DNA from: MED660 sp002691025
GTDB lineage: Bacteria > Myxococcota_A > UBA9160 > UBA4427
Length of the DNA stretch: 39,362 nucleotides
NCBI GenBank assembly: GCA_002170485.2
Contig: NHDZ02000044.1
Coordinates: 1-39,362, forward strand
Direction of reading: 5' to 3'
Position 1 is the stretch's first letter; each line of letters starts with the position of its first letter. The translations under genes and the position numbers were made by a program. Shown piece by piece: positions 1 through 8,413 of this stretch. The notes beneath the pieces are model-generated. The model had not been told where the DNA came from, did not search any database, and was given only the letters and a program-made list of their open reading frames with translations.

Positions 1-219
1 TTGGCTGCTATGGAAGGTCGGTGCACTCATGGACCGCTCAAGCCAATCACAGATGACATCACGACCCTCATGGGAGTACTTTCCGGCGCTGTAGGCACAG
101 GTGGCATCCTCGGTAAAGCACCCGGGTAGGTCACTCCAGAGTTTCCGGTCCACGCAGCGCATGTAGCGGTACTTCAGTTGTTTGATCAACTCGATTTCAA
201 CCAGATCTTCAGGACTCAC
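1..219 (-). CDS. SnoaL-like (NTF2-fold) protein, 3' end cut by window edge
   Basis: The first 73 codons of a minus-strand gene read open from a GTG at 217-219 to the window edge. An in-frame TGA lies a few codons upstream of the GTG, so the start must be this GTG or another GTG at 223-225. The N-terminus has the SnoaL_4 style of helix (IKQLKYRYMRCVDRKLW) followed by a CFTEDATCAYS strand. This is the usual opening of small cone-shaped NTF2-like proteins that act as isomerases, hydratases or ring-hydroxylating dioxygenase small-subunit relatives. Catalytic residues cannot be judged because the C-terminal half is missing. It lies 62 bases downstream of another NTF2-fold gene on the same strand, so the two are probably co-transcribed. 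The specific reaction is unknown; the fold call is fairly secure. Confidence 0.7.
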   Translation of the reverse strand, partial: MSPEDLVEIELIKQLKYRYMRCVDRKLWSDLPGCFTEDATCAYSAGKYSHEGRDVICDWLERSMSAPTFHSSQ

Positions 220-281
220 ATCCACCTCGCGTTGAAGTCTTCAGGGCCAGCCCACGCCCGAGGGCTGGCGGGTGCCGCAGC

Positions 282-644
282 TTACGCTCCAGCGAATTGA
301 GCGGCATCGAAATAGTCTCGCCACGCCTTGATCAGGCCCTCTTCCGTCAACTCGAAGACGCCGCAAACGGGTAGCGCGATCGTCTTTTCGCCCATCACCA
401 ATGTGTCGATCCGCTCATTCAAGACAAGCAGTCCGTTCGTGACCTGGATACGGATATCAAAATCAATCGAGGCAATCGTCGAGAACATTCCGCCGATCAG
501 GTTGCGGATATTCTCTCGACCCTCGCACGCCTCCATCGGAATGTTGTGATAGACGGCGTCCTCTGTAAAAAAGGAGAGGATGCTCTCCAGGTCCGAACGA
601 CTCCATGCGGCACAGAAATCTCTCACGATCTGATCAGCGTCCAT
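282..644 (-). CDS. Limonene-1,2-epoxide hydrolase-like protein (SnoaL/NTF2 fold)
   Basis: This 120-residue protein has the size of the limonene-1,2-epoxide hydrolase (LEH) family. The residues used by LEH to activate water and open an epoxide appear conserved: R78 and D80 in ERID, D110 in the WRDYFD motif, and Y32 and N34 in VYHNIP, which match the LEH Tyr/Asn pair that positions the water. The GVFELTEEG segment before WRDYFD is also typical. The start ATG has a strong ribosome binding site, AGGAGG, five bases upstream. LEH-like proteins hydrolyse epoxides of terpenes, steroids or fatty acids without metal or cofactor. The substrate here is unknown. The nearby P450 and steroid-type catabolic genes make a lipid or steroid epoxide plausible, but this is inference. 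Confidence 0.8.
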   Translation of the reverse strand: MDADQIVRDFCAAWSRSDLESILSFFTEDAVYHNIPMEACEGRENIRNLIGGMFSTIASIDFDIRIQVTNGLLVLNERIDTLVMGEKTIALPVCGVFELTEEGLIKAWRDYFDAAQFAGA

Positions 645-715
645 CTATTCCTCCTGCGGGATTCACCCGTGTTCACTCCACCACCGCCGGGGCTCGCCGC
701 CCGGCACAAACCAGC

Positions 716-1684
716 CTAGCGCTTGCCCGACGTCAACATCTTGAACTCCCGCATATAGGGCGTGCCCAGGATCACTCGCGCCAGCGTAAGAGCTACGGGA
801 AAAACGAGTCCGTAGGCCACAATGGACGCCGCTTCACCCGCGTCGGACCAGAAGAAGAGCATCGCGGCAGCCTGTGTCCCCAAACCCGCCGGGCTGATGG
901 GCACGGCCCCCATCATCATGATCACAGGGACCGAAGCCAGACCGAGTCCGATGGGAACAGAGATCTCGAAAGTGCTCGCACCGAACAGGAAGCATGCCAC
1001 GAAGCCCGTCAGATATGAGGAGCGAATGACGAGCAAAACCAGGAAGTCCCTCGGCTGGGCCTTGCGATGGGAACTGAACACAGACCACGCCCTGACCCCT
1101 TTGAGCCAGAGCCAGCTCGGTCTATCACTGACAACCAACCAGAAAAACAGGGCACTCCCTGCGATGAACGAGGCGGAAACCGCGAGTACTGTCGTCATGA
1201 GGGTCCCAGAGGGCAGGAAAAGTGCGCCCACAAAAGCAAACCCTGCCAGAATCACCGCGTCGAACATGGTGTAGAACATGACCGAACTCGTGGATTCAAG
1301 CGGGCGAACCTGCTTGAGCCGGTGGAGGTAGAGGATGATGGCGGCCGTGCCCGCGTTCCAATTCAGGGCTGCGACCCAGTACGTGACCCCACGCATTCCA
1401 CGCGCCTCCTGCCAGGAGAGCGGAGCGTTGAATCGGCTGATCAGGTACGAGTACGCAAGCGAGTCCAGAAGAAACCAATACACCACAGAGCCCATGATCA
1501 GCGGCAGGAACCAACCCACTTCCGCCTCAGAGATTGCAGCGGCGACCTCGTCGAGCGGCACATACCACAGCAGATAGGTAATCACGACCGCAGCAAAAGC
1601 CCATGGCAGGATCAGTTTGGCCTTTGACCCTCGACCCGATCCGTCCAATTCCTCAAGGATCTCTTCAGCCGGCTCTTCGATCAT
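716..1684 (-). CDS. Lysylphosphatidylglycerol-synthetase-like / YbhN-family integral membrane protein
   Basis: The protein has 322 residues when started at the ATG giving MIEEPAEE. The open frame extends further upstream, but that part is arginine-rich and looks non-coding. After a short acidic N-terminus it is almost wholly hydrophobic, with about seven to eight predicted membrane segments. The closing motif PISPAGLGT resembles the conserved PxxpgGlG motif of the UPF0104/AglD/MprF-flippase family. Members of this family often move or modify lipids or lipid-linked sugars in the inner membrane. It is transcribed divergently from the NRPS gene and lies 71 bases upstream of the epoxide-hydrolase-like gene. 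It could move or export the lipid product of the neighbouring cluster, but only position suggests this. The ribosome binding site is weak. Confidence 0.7.
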   Translation of the reverse strand: MIEEPAEEILEELDGSGRGSKAKLILPWAFAAVVITYLLWYVPLDEVAAAISEAEVGWFLPLIMGSVVYWFLLDSLAYSYLISRFNAPLSWQEARGMRGVTYWVAALNWNAGTAAIILYLHRLKQVRPLESTSSVMFYTMFDAVILAGFAFVGALFLPSGTLMTTVLAVSASFIAGSALFFWLVVSDRPSWLWLKGVRAWSVFSSHRKAQPRDFLVLLVIRSSYLTGFVACFLFGASTFEISVPIGLGLASVPVIMMMGAVPISPAGLGTQAAAMLFFWSDAGEAASIVAYGLVFPVALTLARVILGTPYMREFKMLTSGKR

Positions 1685-2141
1685 TTGACCACGATACCGA
1701 CTTTCCTGGAACCCGGCGTGGCTCCCCCGAAAAAGGTCGAATCCCGCTGGAGCCCTGGCCCCGGCTACAGACCGCAACCTCGTGTCCACTCCAGTGGGAA
1801 TTCTTTCGGCAGGAAGGAATCCGACTCTGCTTGGCGGGGGGAGATGGGCCCCGCTCCGCCGCCGGATCCCTGGCGTACGCTCACCCACGTCAGAAAGAGC
1901 CCATGTGGGCCCCAGGGCTACGGAGGGGCTCTACAAGCGGTATCGCTGTCCCAAAACAGTGATACTATCGGACCCGAGGCGAGCAAAACCGATCGAGCCC
2001 CTACCGGCCAACCGACCCCGATAAAACAAGAACCACTCCCGCTTTTCGCTCATCCATACGGGTCTCATGTGCCGAAACAGGGCGGAGAGATAGAGGTTTC
2101 GCAGAGCCACCTGCGCCACCCGCTTGGATTGAAGAAGAGAC
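1685..2141. promoter_or_regulatory. Divergent intergenic region upstream of NRPS and flippase-like gene
   Basis: This 457-base gap separates the divergent flippase-like and NRPS genes. I found no convincing coding sequence in it. Several open frames cross it but have no recognisable protein features. It holds the strong dyad at 1940-1965 and must contain the promoter of the NRPS transcript. The NRPS ATG at 2142 has a purine-rich stretch (GAAGAAGAGAC) directly upstream. I could not assign convincing -35 and -10 boxes. Confidence 0.45.
1940..1965. promoter_or_regulatory. 26-bp inverted repeat, candidate operator
   Basis: The left arm GTATCGCTGT (1940-1949) and right arm ACAGTGATAC (1956-1965) pair at nine of ten positions around a six-base spacer CCCAAA. 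It is the clearest dyad in the NRPS upstream region, about 175 bases before the NRPS start. Length and geometry fit a binding site for a dimeric repressor such as a TetR or GntR protein. It has no T-run, so it is not a terminator. No regulator gene lies in the window, so the binding protein is unknown. Confidence 0.45.
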
Positions 2142-5100
2142 ATGGCGATCAGACCGAGTCAGGAGATCTCAGGGCCCCTTGGAACCGCGACCCCGCCGGT
2201 TGCGCTCTCGGAACGCCAGTCCCTGATCTGGCTCGACAGCCAACTCTTTCCATCGTCCCATTCCTCCAATCTTGTACTCCTGGTTGAGATCAGGGGGCGT
2301 CTTGACCACGAACGTATGCGGCAAGCCTGGCACGAGACAGTCCAGGACTTCGACGCGCTCCACCTCCGCATCAACGCACATGAAGCCACGCAGGCTTGGG
2401 GAACGGTCAATGACTCGCTCCCATTCCTCAACCTGGCCTCCGAGGACGATCTTCATCGATGGGTCAGGGAACGCGTCGCCGAACCCCTGGGCCCGGGCTC
2501 CCGGCTGTGGGAATCCGCTCTGCTGAGCGCGGGTGCAGACTACCACGCCTTCTACATGTGCCAGCACCACCTCATCGCCGATGGCCTTTCGATGGTCAAC
2601 CTGATGGCTCGCCTTTCAGCCCGGTACGAAGGGATGTCCCCGCCCGCCCCAGGACTCTTTGCCGACTACCTGAAATCGGAGGCCGCCTATGCGAAATCGG
2701 AAAAGGCCGAAAAAGATCGCGCGTATTGGACCCGCTATCTGAAGGATCCACCCCCGCCGATTCAACTCTATGGCCAGGAGCGCGTGGACTCTTCTGTCGG
2801 ACTTGCCCGAATCTGGCTGGATCAGACTCCAGCAATCACGCAGAAGCTGAGGGCGGTCTCCACACTCGACTCGTTTTCTACGCTTTCACCGAACCTTTCC
2901 CGGGTCGTCACGCTGGCCACCGCAATGATCGCTTTCCTCAGCCGTTCCTGTGGAAATTCCGAGGTGCTGCTGGGCATTCCATACGGGAACAGGACCCGGC
3001 CATTCAATCAGACCTACGGACTCCTCATGGAGCAGACGTTTCTTCGTGCTCAAGTTCAAGAGGGAGACACGTACGAGAGCCTCGCTGCACGAGTCAAGCA
3101 GGGGCTCGTCAAGGGGATGCAGCACGGTCGTGCCTGCGTGAGTGACCACGATCTCGAGTACGCCACCCTGAATATGCTCCCAACGCCCCCTTCTACGTTC
3201 GGAGCGCTTCCGGCGGAAGTGCACATCGGCCCGGCCCCCACCCGGACCGGCACCCTTCCCGAACGCCACGCGGACCTGCGAGACACCTTCGGGATCCACT
3301 TCTTCGATTTCGAGAACGAATCGCTCCGAGTGGGATTCGACTTCCACGAAGCCACATTCAGCAAGGCTTTGCGAGAACGGGTCTGTGATCACTTTCAACG
3401 GATCCTGGTGGCCATGGCCGAGTCTCCCGAAGAGCTCATCGACTCCGTGTCCTTGCTCGACGAGGGGCAACGCCAGCAGGTATTGAGAGCCGGACAGGGC
3501 CACCAGGAACCAGAACCCGCTCCGGATGTAGTGGCTCAGTTCAGGCGTCAGGTCGCTCTCCACGCGGACAAAACGGCGATCCGCGCTGAGGACTACAACC
3601 TCACCTATGCGCAACTGGATATGGCCTCGAGCCGTCTGGCCCAGGAGTGGCTCGGCCGGGGACTGGGTGCCGGAACTCGCGTCGCGCTCGCGATGCCACG
3701 CGGCGCGCGGGAGCTTGCGGCCATGCTGGCCATCCTGAAGGCCGGCGGCGTCTACATCCCCATCGATGCGAGGCATCCAGCCGAACGGATACAGACGATC
3801 CTTGAAGACGCGAAACCGAGCCACCTCATAGCTCCGAGCGACTCGACGCTGGGGGCCGTACTGCCTGCAGACACCCAAGCGGTGGCGCTTGACACCCTTT
3901 CCTTGGCGGAGCGGACAGATCCTCTCGAGATCGCCATGGAGACCCCACCCCAGGGCGCCCTGGCTTACATCCTGTTTACTTCGGGTTCCACCGGCCGGCC
4001 CAAGGGGGTATCCGTCCCACGCTCCGCTCTTGCGAACTTTCTTCGATCCATGGCCCATACCCCTGGAATGACAGACGACGACCACCTGCTCGCCGTCACC
4101 ACCACGACTTTTGATATCGCCGGGCTCGAGTTGTGGCTTCCTCTATGGACGGGGGCCACGGTCACGATTGCCGACCATGACACGACAGCCGACCCTCGAC
4201 GGTTGCGCGCCGTCCTTGACACCCACGACTTCAGCCTGATGCAGGCCACACCGGCGACCTGGCGGATGCTCCTGGATACCGGTTGGGTGGCCTCCGGTCA
4301 CCTGCGGATTCTTTGCGGAGGGGAAGCACTCTCCCCTGATCTGGCACGCAGACTCCTGCGACAGACTGGAGAACTCTGGAATCTCTACGGCCCGACCGAA
4401 ACCACGATCTGGTCGACAGCCGTCCAGATCGAGCCTGACTTCGACACCATCACGATTGGACAACCCATCGATGAAACGCAGGTCCTCATTCTCGATGACG
4501 GTGGAAACCTCGTCCCACCCGGTGTCGTCGGGGAAATCTACATTGGAGGGGCTGGCCTCGCGCAAGGCTACTGCGATCGCCNGGAGTTGACCGAAAAATC
4601 GTTCCGAAAGGGACTCCTTGATGATCCCGAGGCTCGCCTGTACCGGACCGGTGATCTGGGTCGACTGCGTGAAGACGGACGGTTTGAATGCCTGGGCCGC
4701 ACGGATCACCAGATCAAGATCCGTGGTTTCCGTATCGAACTCGGCGAGATTGAAGCCGCCTTGCAGTCCCACCCCGGCGTCCAGGCAGTCTTGGCCACCG
4801 CGGATCAACGAGTCCACGATGAGCCCGCGATCTCGTTCTACTGGACCGGTTCGGCCTCTCTCTCCGAACTGCAGGCCCTGGCACAACGGAAGCTTCCCCA
4901 ATACATGACGCCCTCGGCGTACATGAACCTGGAATCCTTCCCACTCAACACGAGCGGAAAGATCGACCGACACGCCCTGCCCTCGGCCCAACGCACNTCC
5001 ACGGGAACTCGCACCGAGAACCTTCCTCGAAACGACAGGGAAGTCCAGATTGCCAGCGTGTGGAGGAGTGTCCTCGACCTCGGTGAGGTCACCCGCGATG

Positions 5101-6032
5101 CCAACTTCTTCGATCTCGGCGGAACCTCGATCCTGATTATTTCGCTCCGCGATCAACTGGAACGGGAACTCGGTGTCGAGATTCCCCTGCGTGCCTGTTT
5201 TGATCACCCCACGGTGGGCACGTTGGCTCAATACATGGAGGAGCCCCGTGCCGCCTCGGATTCGGAACCCATCGTCTCCTGGCTGAGGGAGGGTTCCGAC
5301 ACCGAGNCGAGCCTCTTTTGTCTCTACGGTGTTCATCTATATCAGGATCTGGCTCGCGCCATCTCCGGGAGTACTCGGGTACTGGGGATGCACATCCCGA
5401 TCACCTACGACCCCGAAACAGAATCTTGCCCAAGTGTCGCGGACGCAGCACAGCGCTACGTGGTGCAGATCCGCCGCCATCAAGCCAGGGGTCCATACCG
5501 ATTGGCCGGGCTCTGTTTTGGAGGTCTCGTGGCCTATGAAGCGGCCCGACAACTCGAGGCGGCGGGTGAAGTCGTTGAGGTCCTGGCGTTGTTCGACACT
5601 CGACTCCCCCAGGCTCGCAAGGTCAGGCGCATCGCCCGCGCTTTCTCCCTCTTGCGCTCGGGCTTCATCCATCCCCAAGACGCCCTCGATCGTCTAAACC
5701 GTCGATGGCTGGCCCGTCGAACGAAACGAACGCCGAGTCCCTCACGGCGACAGGATGGCCGAATCGAGTTGCCGATCCGTGGCGAGAAGGTGGAGGAGCA
5801 AGCCCGATCCTACGCGGTCCACGCCAGCCCCATCGAGGCCAGGGTCCTCCTCTTCCGAGCCACCAAGGAACCCGACCCTGAGTGGCTTGTGTATGAGCGG
5901 GATTTCGGATGGAAAGACCTGACTACGCAACTCACCATCCACGACATACCGGGCAGCCATCTGGAGATCATCCAGAAGCCGCACTCAGAGACGGTTGCGG
6001 CGGCCATCGAACAAGTCGCCAAGAAGTCCTAG
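2142..6032 (+). CDS. Single-module NRPS: condensation, adenylation (glycine predicted), PCP, thioesterase
   Basis: This 1296-residue synthetase is one complete module. The C domain (about 20-440) has the active motif HHLIADG near residue 142. The A domain (about 465-960) has FTSGSTGRPKG, YGPTETT and a lysine in NTSGKIDRHAL. Hand alignment to GrsA gives the ten-residue code D-I-L-Q-L-G-L-I-W-K, which I recall as a glycine code. The PCP carries its phosphopantetheine serine in FFDLGGTS (about 996). The C-terminal thioesterase has GLCFGG, so its nucleophile is Cys1125 instead of serine, with Asp1152 and His1273 at fitting distances. With a C domain first and no upstream carrier protein, it probably takes an acyl group from acyl-CoA or from the PKS/ACP nearby and joins it to glycine. 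The sequence contains three N bases that do not break the frame. Confidence 0.93.
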   Translation: MAIRPSQEISGPLGTATPPVALSERQSLIWLDSQLFPSSHSSNLVLLVEIRGRLDHERMRQAWHETVQDFDALHLRINAHEATQAWGTVNDSLPFLNLASEDDLHRWVRERVAEPLGPGSRLWESALLSAGADYHAFYMCQHHLIADGLSMVNLMARLSARYEGMSPPAPGLFADYLKSEAAYAKSEKAEKDRAYWTRYLKDPPPPIQLYGQERVDSSVGLARIWLDQTPAITQKLRAVSTLDSFSTLSPNLSRVVTLATAMIAFLSRSCGNSEVLLGIPYGNRTRPFNQTYGLLMEQTFLRAQVQEGDTYESLAARVKQGLVKGMQHGRACVSDHDLEYATLNMLPTPPSTFGALPAEVHIGPAPTRTGTLPERHADLRDTFGIHFFDFENESLRVGFDFHEATFSKALRERVCDHFQRILVAMAESPEELIDSVSLLDEGQRQQVLRAGQGHQEPEPAPDVVAQFRRQVALHADKTAIRAEDYNLTYAQLDMASSRLAQEWLGRGLGAGTRVALAMPRGARELAAMLAILKAGGVYIPIDARHPAERIQTILEDAKPSHLIAPSDSTLGAVLPADTQAVALDTLSLAERTDPLEIAMETPPQGALAYILFTSGSTGRPKGVSVPRSALANFLRSMAHTPGMTDDDHLLAVTTTTFDIAGLELWLPLWTGATVTIADHDTTADPRRLRAVLDTHDFSLMQATPATWRMLLDTGWVASGHLRILCGGEALSPDLARRLLRQTGELWNLYGPTETTIWSTAVQIEPDFDTITIGQPIDETQVLILDDGGNLVPPGVVGEIYIGGAGLAQGYCDRXELTEKSFRKGLLDDPEARLYRTGDLGRLREDGRFECLGRTDHQIKIRGFRIELGEIEAALQSHPGVQAVLATADQRVHDEPAISFYWTGSASLSELQALAQRKLPQYMTPSAYMNLESFPLNTSGKIDRHALPSAQRXSTGTRTENLPRNDREVQIASVWRSVLDLGEVTRDANFFDLGGTSILIISLRDQLERELGVEIPLRACFDHPTVGTLAQYMEEPRAASDSEPIVSWLREGSDTEXSLFCLYGVHLYQDLARAISGSTRVLGMHIPITYDPETESCPSVADAAQRYVVQIRRHQARGPYRLAGLCFGGLVAYEAARQLEAAGEVVEVLALFDTRLPQARKVRRIARAFSLLRSGFIHPQDALDRLNRRWLARRTKRTPSPSRRQDGRIELPIRGEKVEEQARSYAVHASPIEARVLLFRATKEPDPEWLVYERDFGWKDLTTQLTIHDIPGSHLEIIQKPHSETVAAAIEQVAKKS

Positions 6033-6206
6033 CCCCGGTCAGTCTCATCACCCCGTATTGGACTTCCTCTACGACATCGGCCCCGCCGGCCCTCCTGCCT
6101 GATGAGGCCTTGGACGAAGGCCCGAAGACTTTCGGGTGTCCCGCCCAGGAGCTAGCCTTGGCGGCCACCTTGAAGGCAATGGGACACTGACCTGCGGGGA
6201 CCCGGA

Positions 6207-7511
6207 ATGCATGCACACGACCAATACCAGGAGAGATTGAGAAGCCCCGCGGAAGCCGCTTCGCTCATTCCCGACCACTCGCTCGTTGTCTTCGGCAATG
6301 CCACCGCCGAACCTCCCGCCCTGCTGAAGGCTGTGGCGGACCGGGCNCGATCGNGCGATCTCACCCATNTGCGAATGAGCTCCCTGCTCCCGCTGGCGGC
6401 CTCAGCCGACACCATCCTGCGACCCGAATGCGCGGAGGTAATCCAATGGGAGTCGTTGTTCGTAAGCGCTTTCGATCGACCCCNGGTGGAACGAGCGGAA
6501 GCCCTCGTCACACCGGCTTATTTTCACCAGGTCCCCAGGCTCTATCGCGAATTCATGCCGATCGATGTCGCCATGATCTGCCTCTCCCCAATGGATCGAC
6601 ACGGGTACATGAGCCTGGGCACCAGCGTTGATACGAGTCGAGCGGCCATGGATACCGCGGGAATCGTGTTGGGAGAAATCAACCCCCAGATGCCGCGGGT
6701 CCACGGAGACAGCTGGGTCCATATCTCGGAATTGGACGCCATCGTTGAACACGACGCGCCTCTCTTTGAGTTGCCGATTCCACCTGAAAGACCTGAAGAC
6801 GCCACGATGGGCTCCATCATCTCCGAGATGATTCCAAACGGGGCCACTTTGCAACTGGGTATCGGAGGTATCCCCAACGCAGTCGCTCAGTCCCTGTTTG
6901 AGCATCAGCATCTGGGAATCCACACCGAGATGTTCGTCGATGCGATGGTCGACCTCATCGAAGCGGGGGTGGCCGATGGCTCCAGGAAGAGCTTCCACCC
7001 CCGGAAGGCCCTCTATGCCTTCGCGGCTGGCTCCAAGCGTATGTATGACTTTCTCGACGACAATCCGCACATCGAAGGTCACCCGGTGTCCTACGTAAAC
7101 CTCCCGGCCAANATCGCGCGCAACAAGGACCTGATCTCGGTCAACTCCACGCTCCAGATCGACCTCACNGGGCAATGCGGATCCGAGTCCCTCGGCGCCA
7201 CCCAGTACTCAGGAACCGGGGGGCAACACGACTACGCCCGGGGCGCGTTCGACTCGCCGGGTGGAAAATCGATCATGGCCTTCTACTCCACCGCNCGCCA
7301 GGGCGAGCTCTCCCGCGTCGTCTCGACACTGGAACCGGGGACGGTCGTCACCACGCCGCGAAATGAGGTGCATTGGGTGGTTTCGGAGTATGGGGCCGTC
7401 AACCTCAAGGGACTTTCCACGCGCGAGAGGGCCCGGGGCCTGATCGGCCTGGCTCACCCCCGGTTTCGCGACGAACTCACCCACGACGGAAAACGCCTGG
7501 GTTACCTCTAG
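6207..7511 (+). CDS. Acetyl-CoA hydrolase / 4-hydroxybutyrate CoA-transferase family protein
   Basis: The 434-residue protein has the full length of the Cat1/Cat2/AbfT family, which moves CoA between acetyl-CoA and another acid through a glutamyl-CoA intermediate. Recognisable blocks are LGIGGIPNAVAQSL, the HTEMFVDA segment whose glutamate (about 241) fits the catalytic Glu position of 4-hydroxybutyrate CoA-transferase, SVNSTLQIDL, and QYSGTGGQHDYARGA. The C-terminal half has the LIGLAHPRFRDEL signature of the family. It follows the NRPS by 174 bases on the same strand, so it may activate a carboxylic acid as the CoA ester that feeds the NRPS C domain, or recycle CoA. Several ambiguous bases fall in the first third but the frame is unbroken. 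The ribosome binding site is weak. Confidence 0.88.
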   Translation: MHAHDQYQERLRSPAEAASLIPDHSLVVFGNATAEPPALLKAVADRXRSXDLTHXRMSSLLPLAASADTILRPECAEVIQWESLFVSAFDRPXVERAEALVTPAYFHQVPRLYREFMPIDVAMICLSPMDRHGYMSLGTSVDTSRAAMDTAGIVLGEINPQMPRVHGDSWVHISELDAIVEHDAPLFELPIPPERPEDATMGSIISEMIPNGATLQLGIGGIPNAVAQSLFEHQHLGIHTEMFVDAMVDLIEAGVADGSRKSFHPRKALYAFAAGSKRMYDFLDDNPHIEGHPVSYVNLPAXIARNKDLISVNSTLQIDLXGQCGSESLGATQYSGTGGQHDYARGAFDSPGGKSIMAFYSTXRQGELSRVVSTLEPGTVVTTPRNEVHWVVSEYGAVNLKGLSTRERARGLIGLAHPRFRDELTHDGKRLGYL

Positions 7512-7544
7512 GCGACTCACCGCGCTCGGCCTCATCCCCGGAGA

Positions 7545-8147
7545 TCAGGCCCGGTTGAGTACGTTCTCGTCGGTGTGGTGCATTTCTGCCCCGTCATGAG
7601 AGGCCATCCGCATGACGAGATCTTCCTTGTACCGAAAGCGGCCGTCTGCCAGGTCTACGTCCAGCGCATAGCTGACCCCCGCCGCTGCGCCCTTCTGCAG
7701 ATACGAGTTCGACAGGATCCCGTTGGTCAGGGATCCTTGCTCCGCGGTGAGGTGGAAAGTCGTCGACTCGGCCGTCGTCGTACCCTCAGCCACGATCGTG
7801 GTGGATCGCGGAACCATGAAGCACCGATGAATCACCCCTGTCGAAGGCTCAAAGAGCCAGTACCCCACCTCCATGTGGAAGGGCTCCTCTTGCCCAAGTC
7901 TCCAGGCCTTCATGCGATAGTCCACACCGAACAACTGCTGTGAGCCGTTGTCGACAGGCCCGAACGGATCGAAGGTCACCTCTTCACGATAGAGATTCTC
8001 TGTGTCGCTCTTCTCCGAATAGGAATACGAAAAGTCGCGACCCTGATCACCCTCCCAATGACCCGATAGCTTCGCCAGGGGCCCCCAGCGTTCATCCACA
8101 TCGGTAAATGACGCCATGTGCTCAGGAGAACGGAACGTCGTGCCCAT
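7545..8147 (-). CDS. Nitrobindin-like heme-binding beta-barrel protein (THAP4/FABP-like)
   Basis: I chose the internal ATG that gives 200 residues (MGTTFRSPEH) because AAGGAAG lies six bases before it. The longer open frame upstream looks non-coding. The protein begins with the family pattern LAKLSGHWEGDQG and continues with PFHMEVGYWLFEPSTG, close to the nitrobindin signature in which a 10-strand barrel holds ferric heme. C-terminal histidines in EMHHTDENVLNRA are candidates for the proximal heme ligand. Known relatives bind NO or isomerise peroxynitrite; some are of unknown function. It ends 33 bases from the CoA-transferase stop (convergent) and diverges from the P450. It may protect the heme enzyme or bind a hydrophobic ligand, which is speculation. 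Confidence 0.68.
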   Translation of the reverse strand: MGTTFRSPEHMASFTDVDERWGPLAKLSGHWEGDQGRDFSYSYSEKSDTENLYREEVTFDPFGPVDNGSQQLFGVDYRMKAWRLGQEEPFHMEVGYWLFEPSTGVIHRCFMVPRSTTIVAEGTTTAESTTFHLTAEQGSLTNGILSNSYLQKGAAAGVSYALDVDLADGRFRYKEDLVMRMASHDGAEMHHTDENVLNRA

Positions 8148-8413
8148 ATCACTTCCTTTCATCGCGATTTCGGTTGGATGACATGAGTGTACAGGCGAAA
8201 GAGCCGGGCAGCGAACCGACTTCCGTTGGGGCCCTTCCATCACAACGCGACTGTCGCAGATCCGGGGCTGGAAATCCGGGCCCAGACTGGAGCGGTCACC
8301 AGGACCGGGCAGCCGAGGGCCTCCGCCAGTGACCCTGGGCCCGAAGCGGCCCTTTTTGAGAGCTTCCCAAACACAGAATGACGACACCGCGTCGGTGTGC
8401 GAACCTCCGGTGG

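Noticed and set aside
2886..5336. Two antisense open frames of about 400 codons opposite the NRPS
   Set aside because: They have no recognisable domains, are biased in composition, and mirror a well-supported NRPS frame; long antisense frames are expected in GC-rich DNA.
6033..6206. Possible small gene between the NRPS and the CoA-transferase
   Set aside because: No start with a ribosome binding site and no protein-like pattern was seen in the 174 bases.
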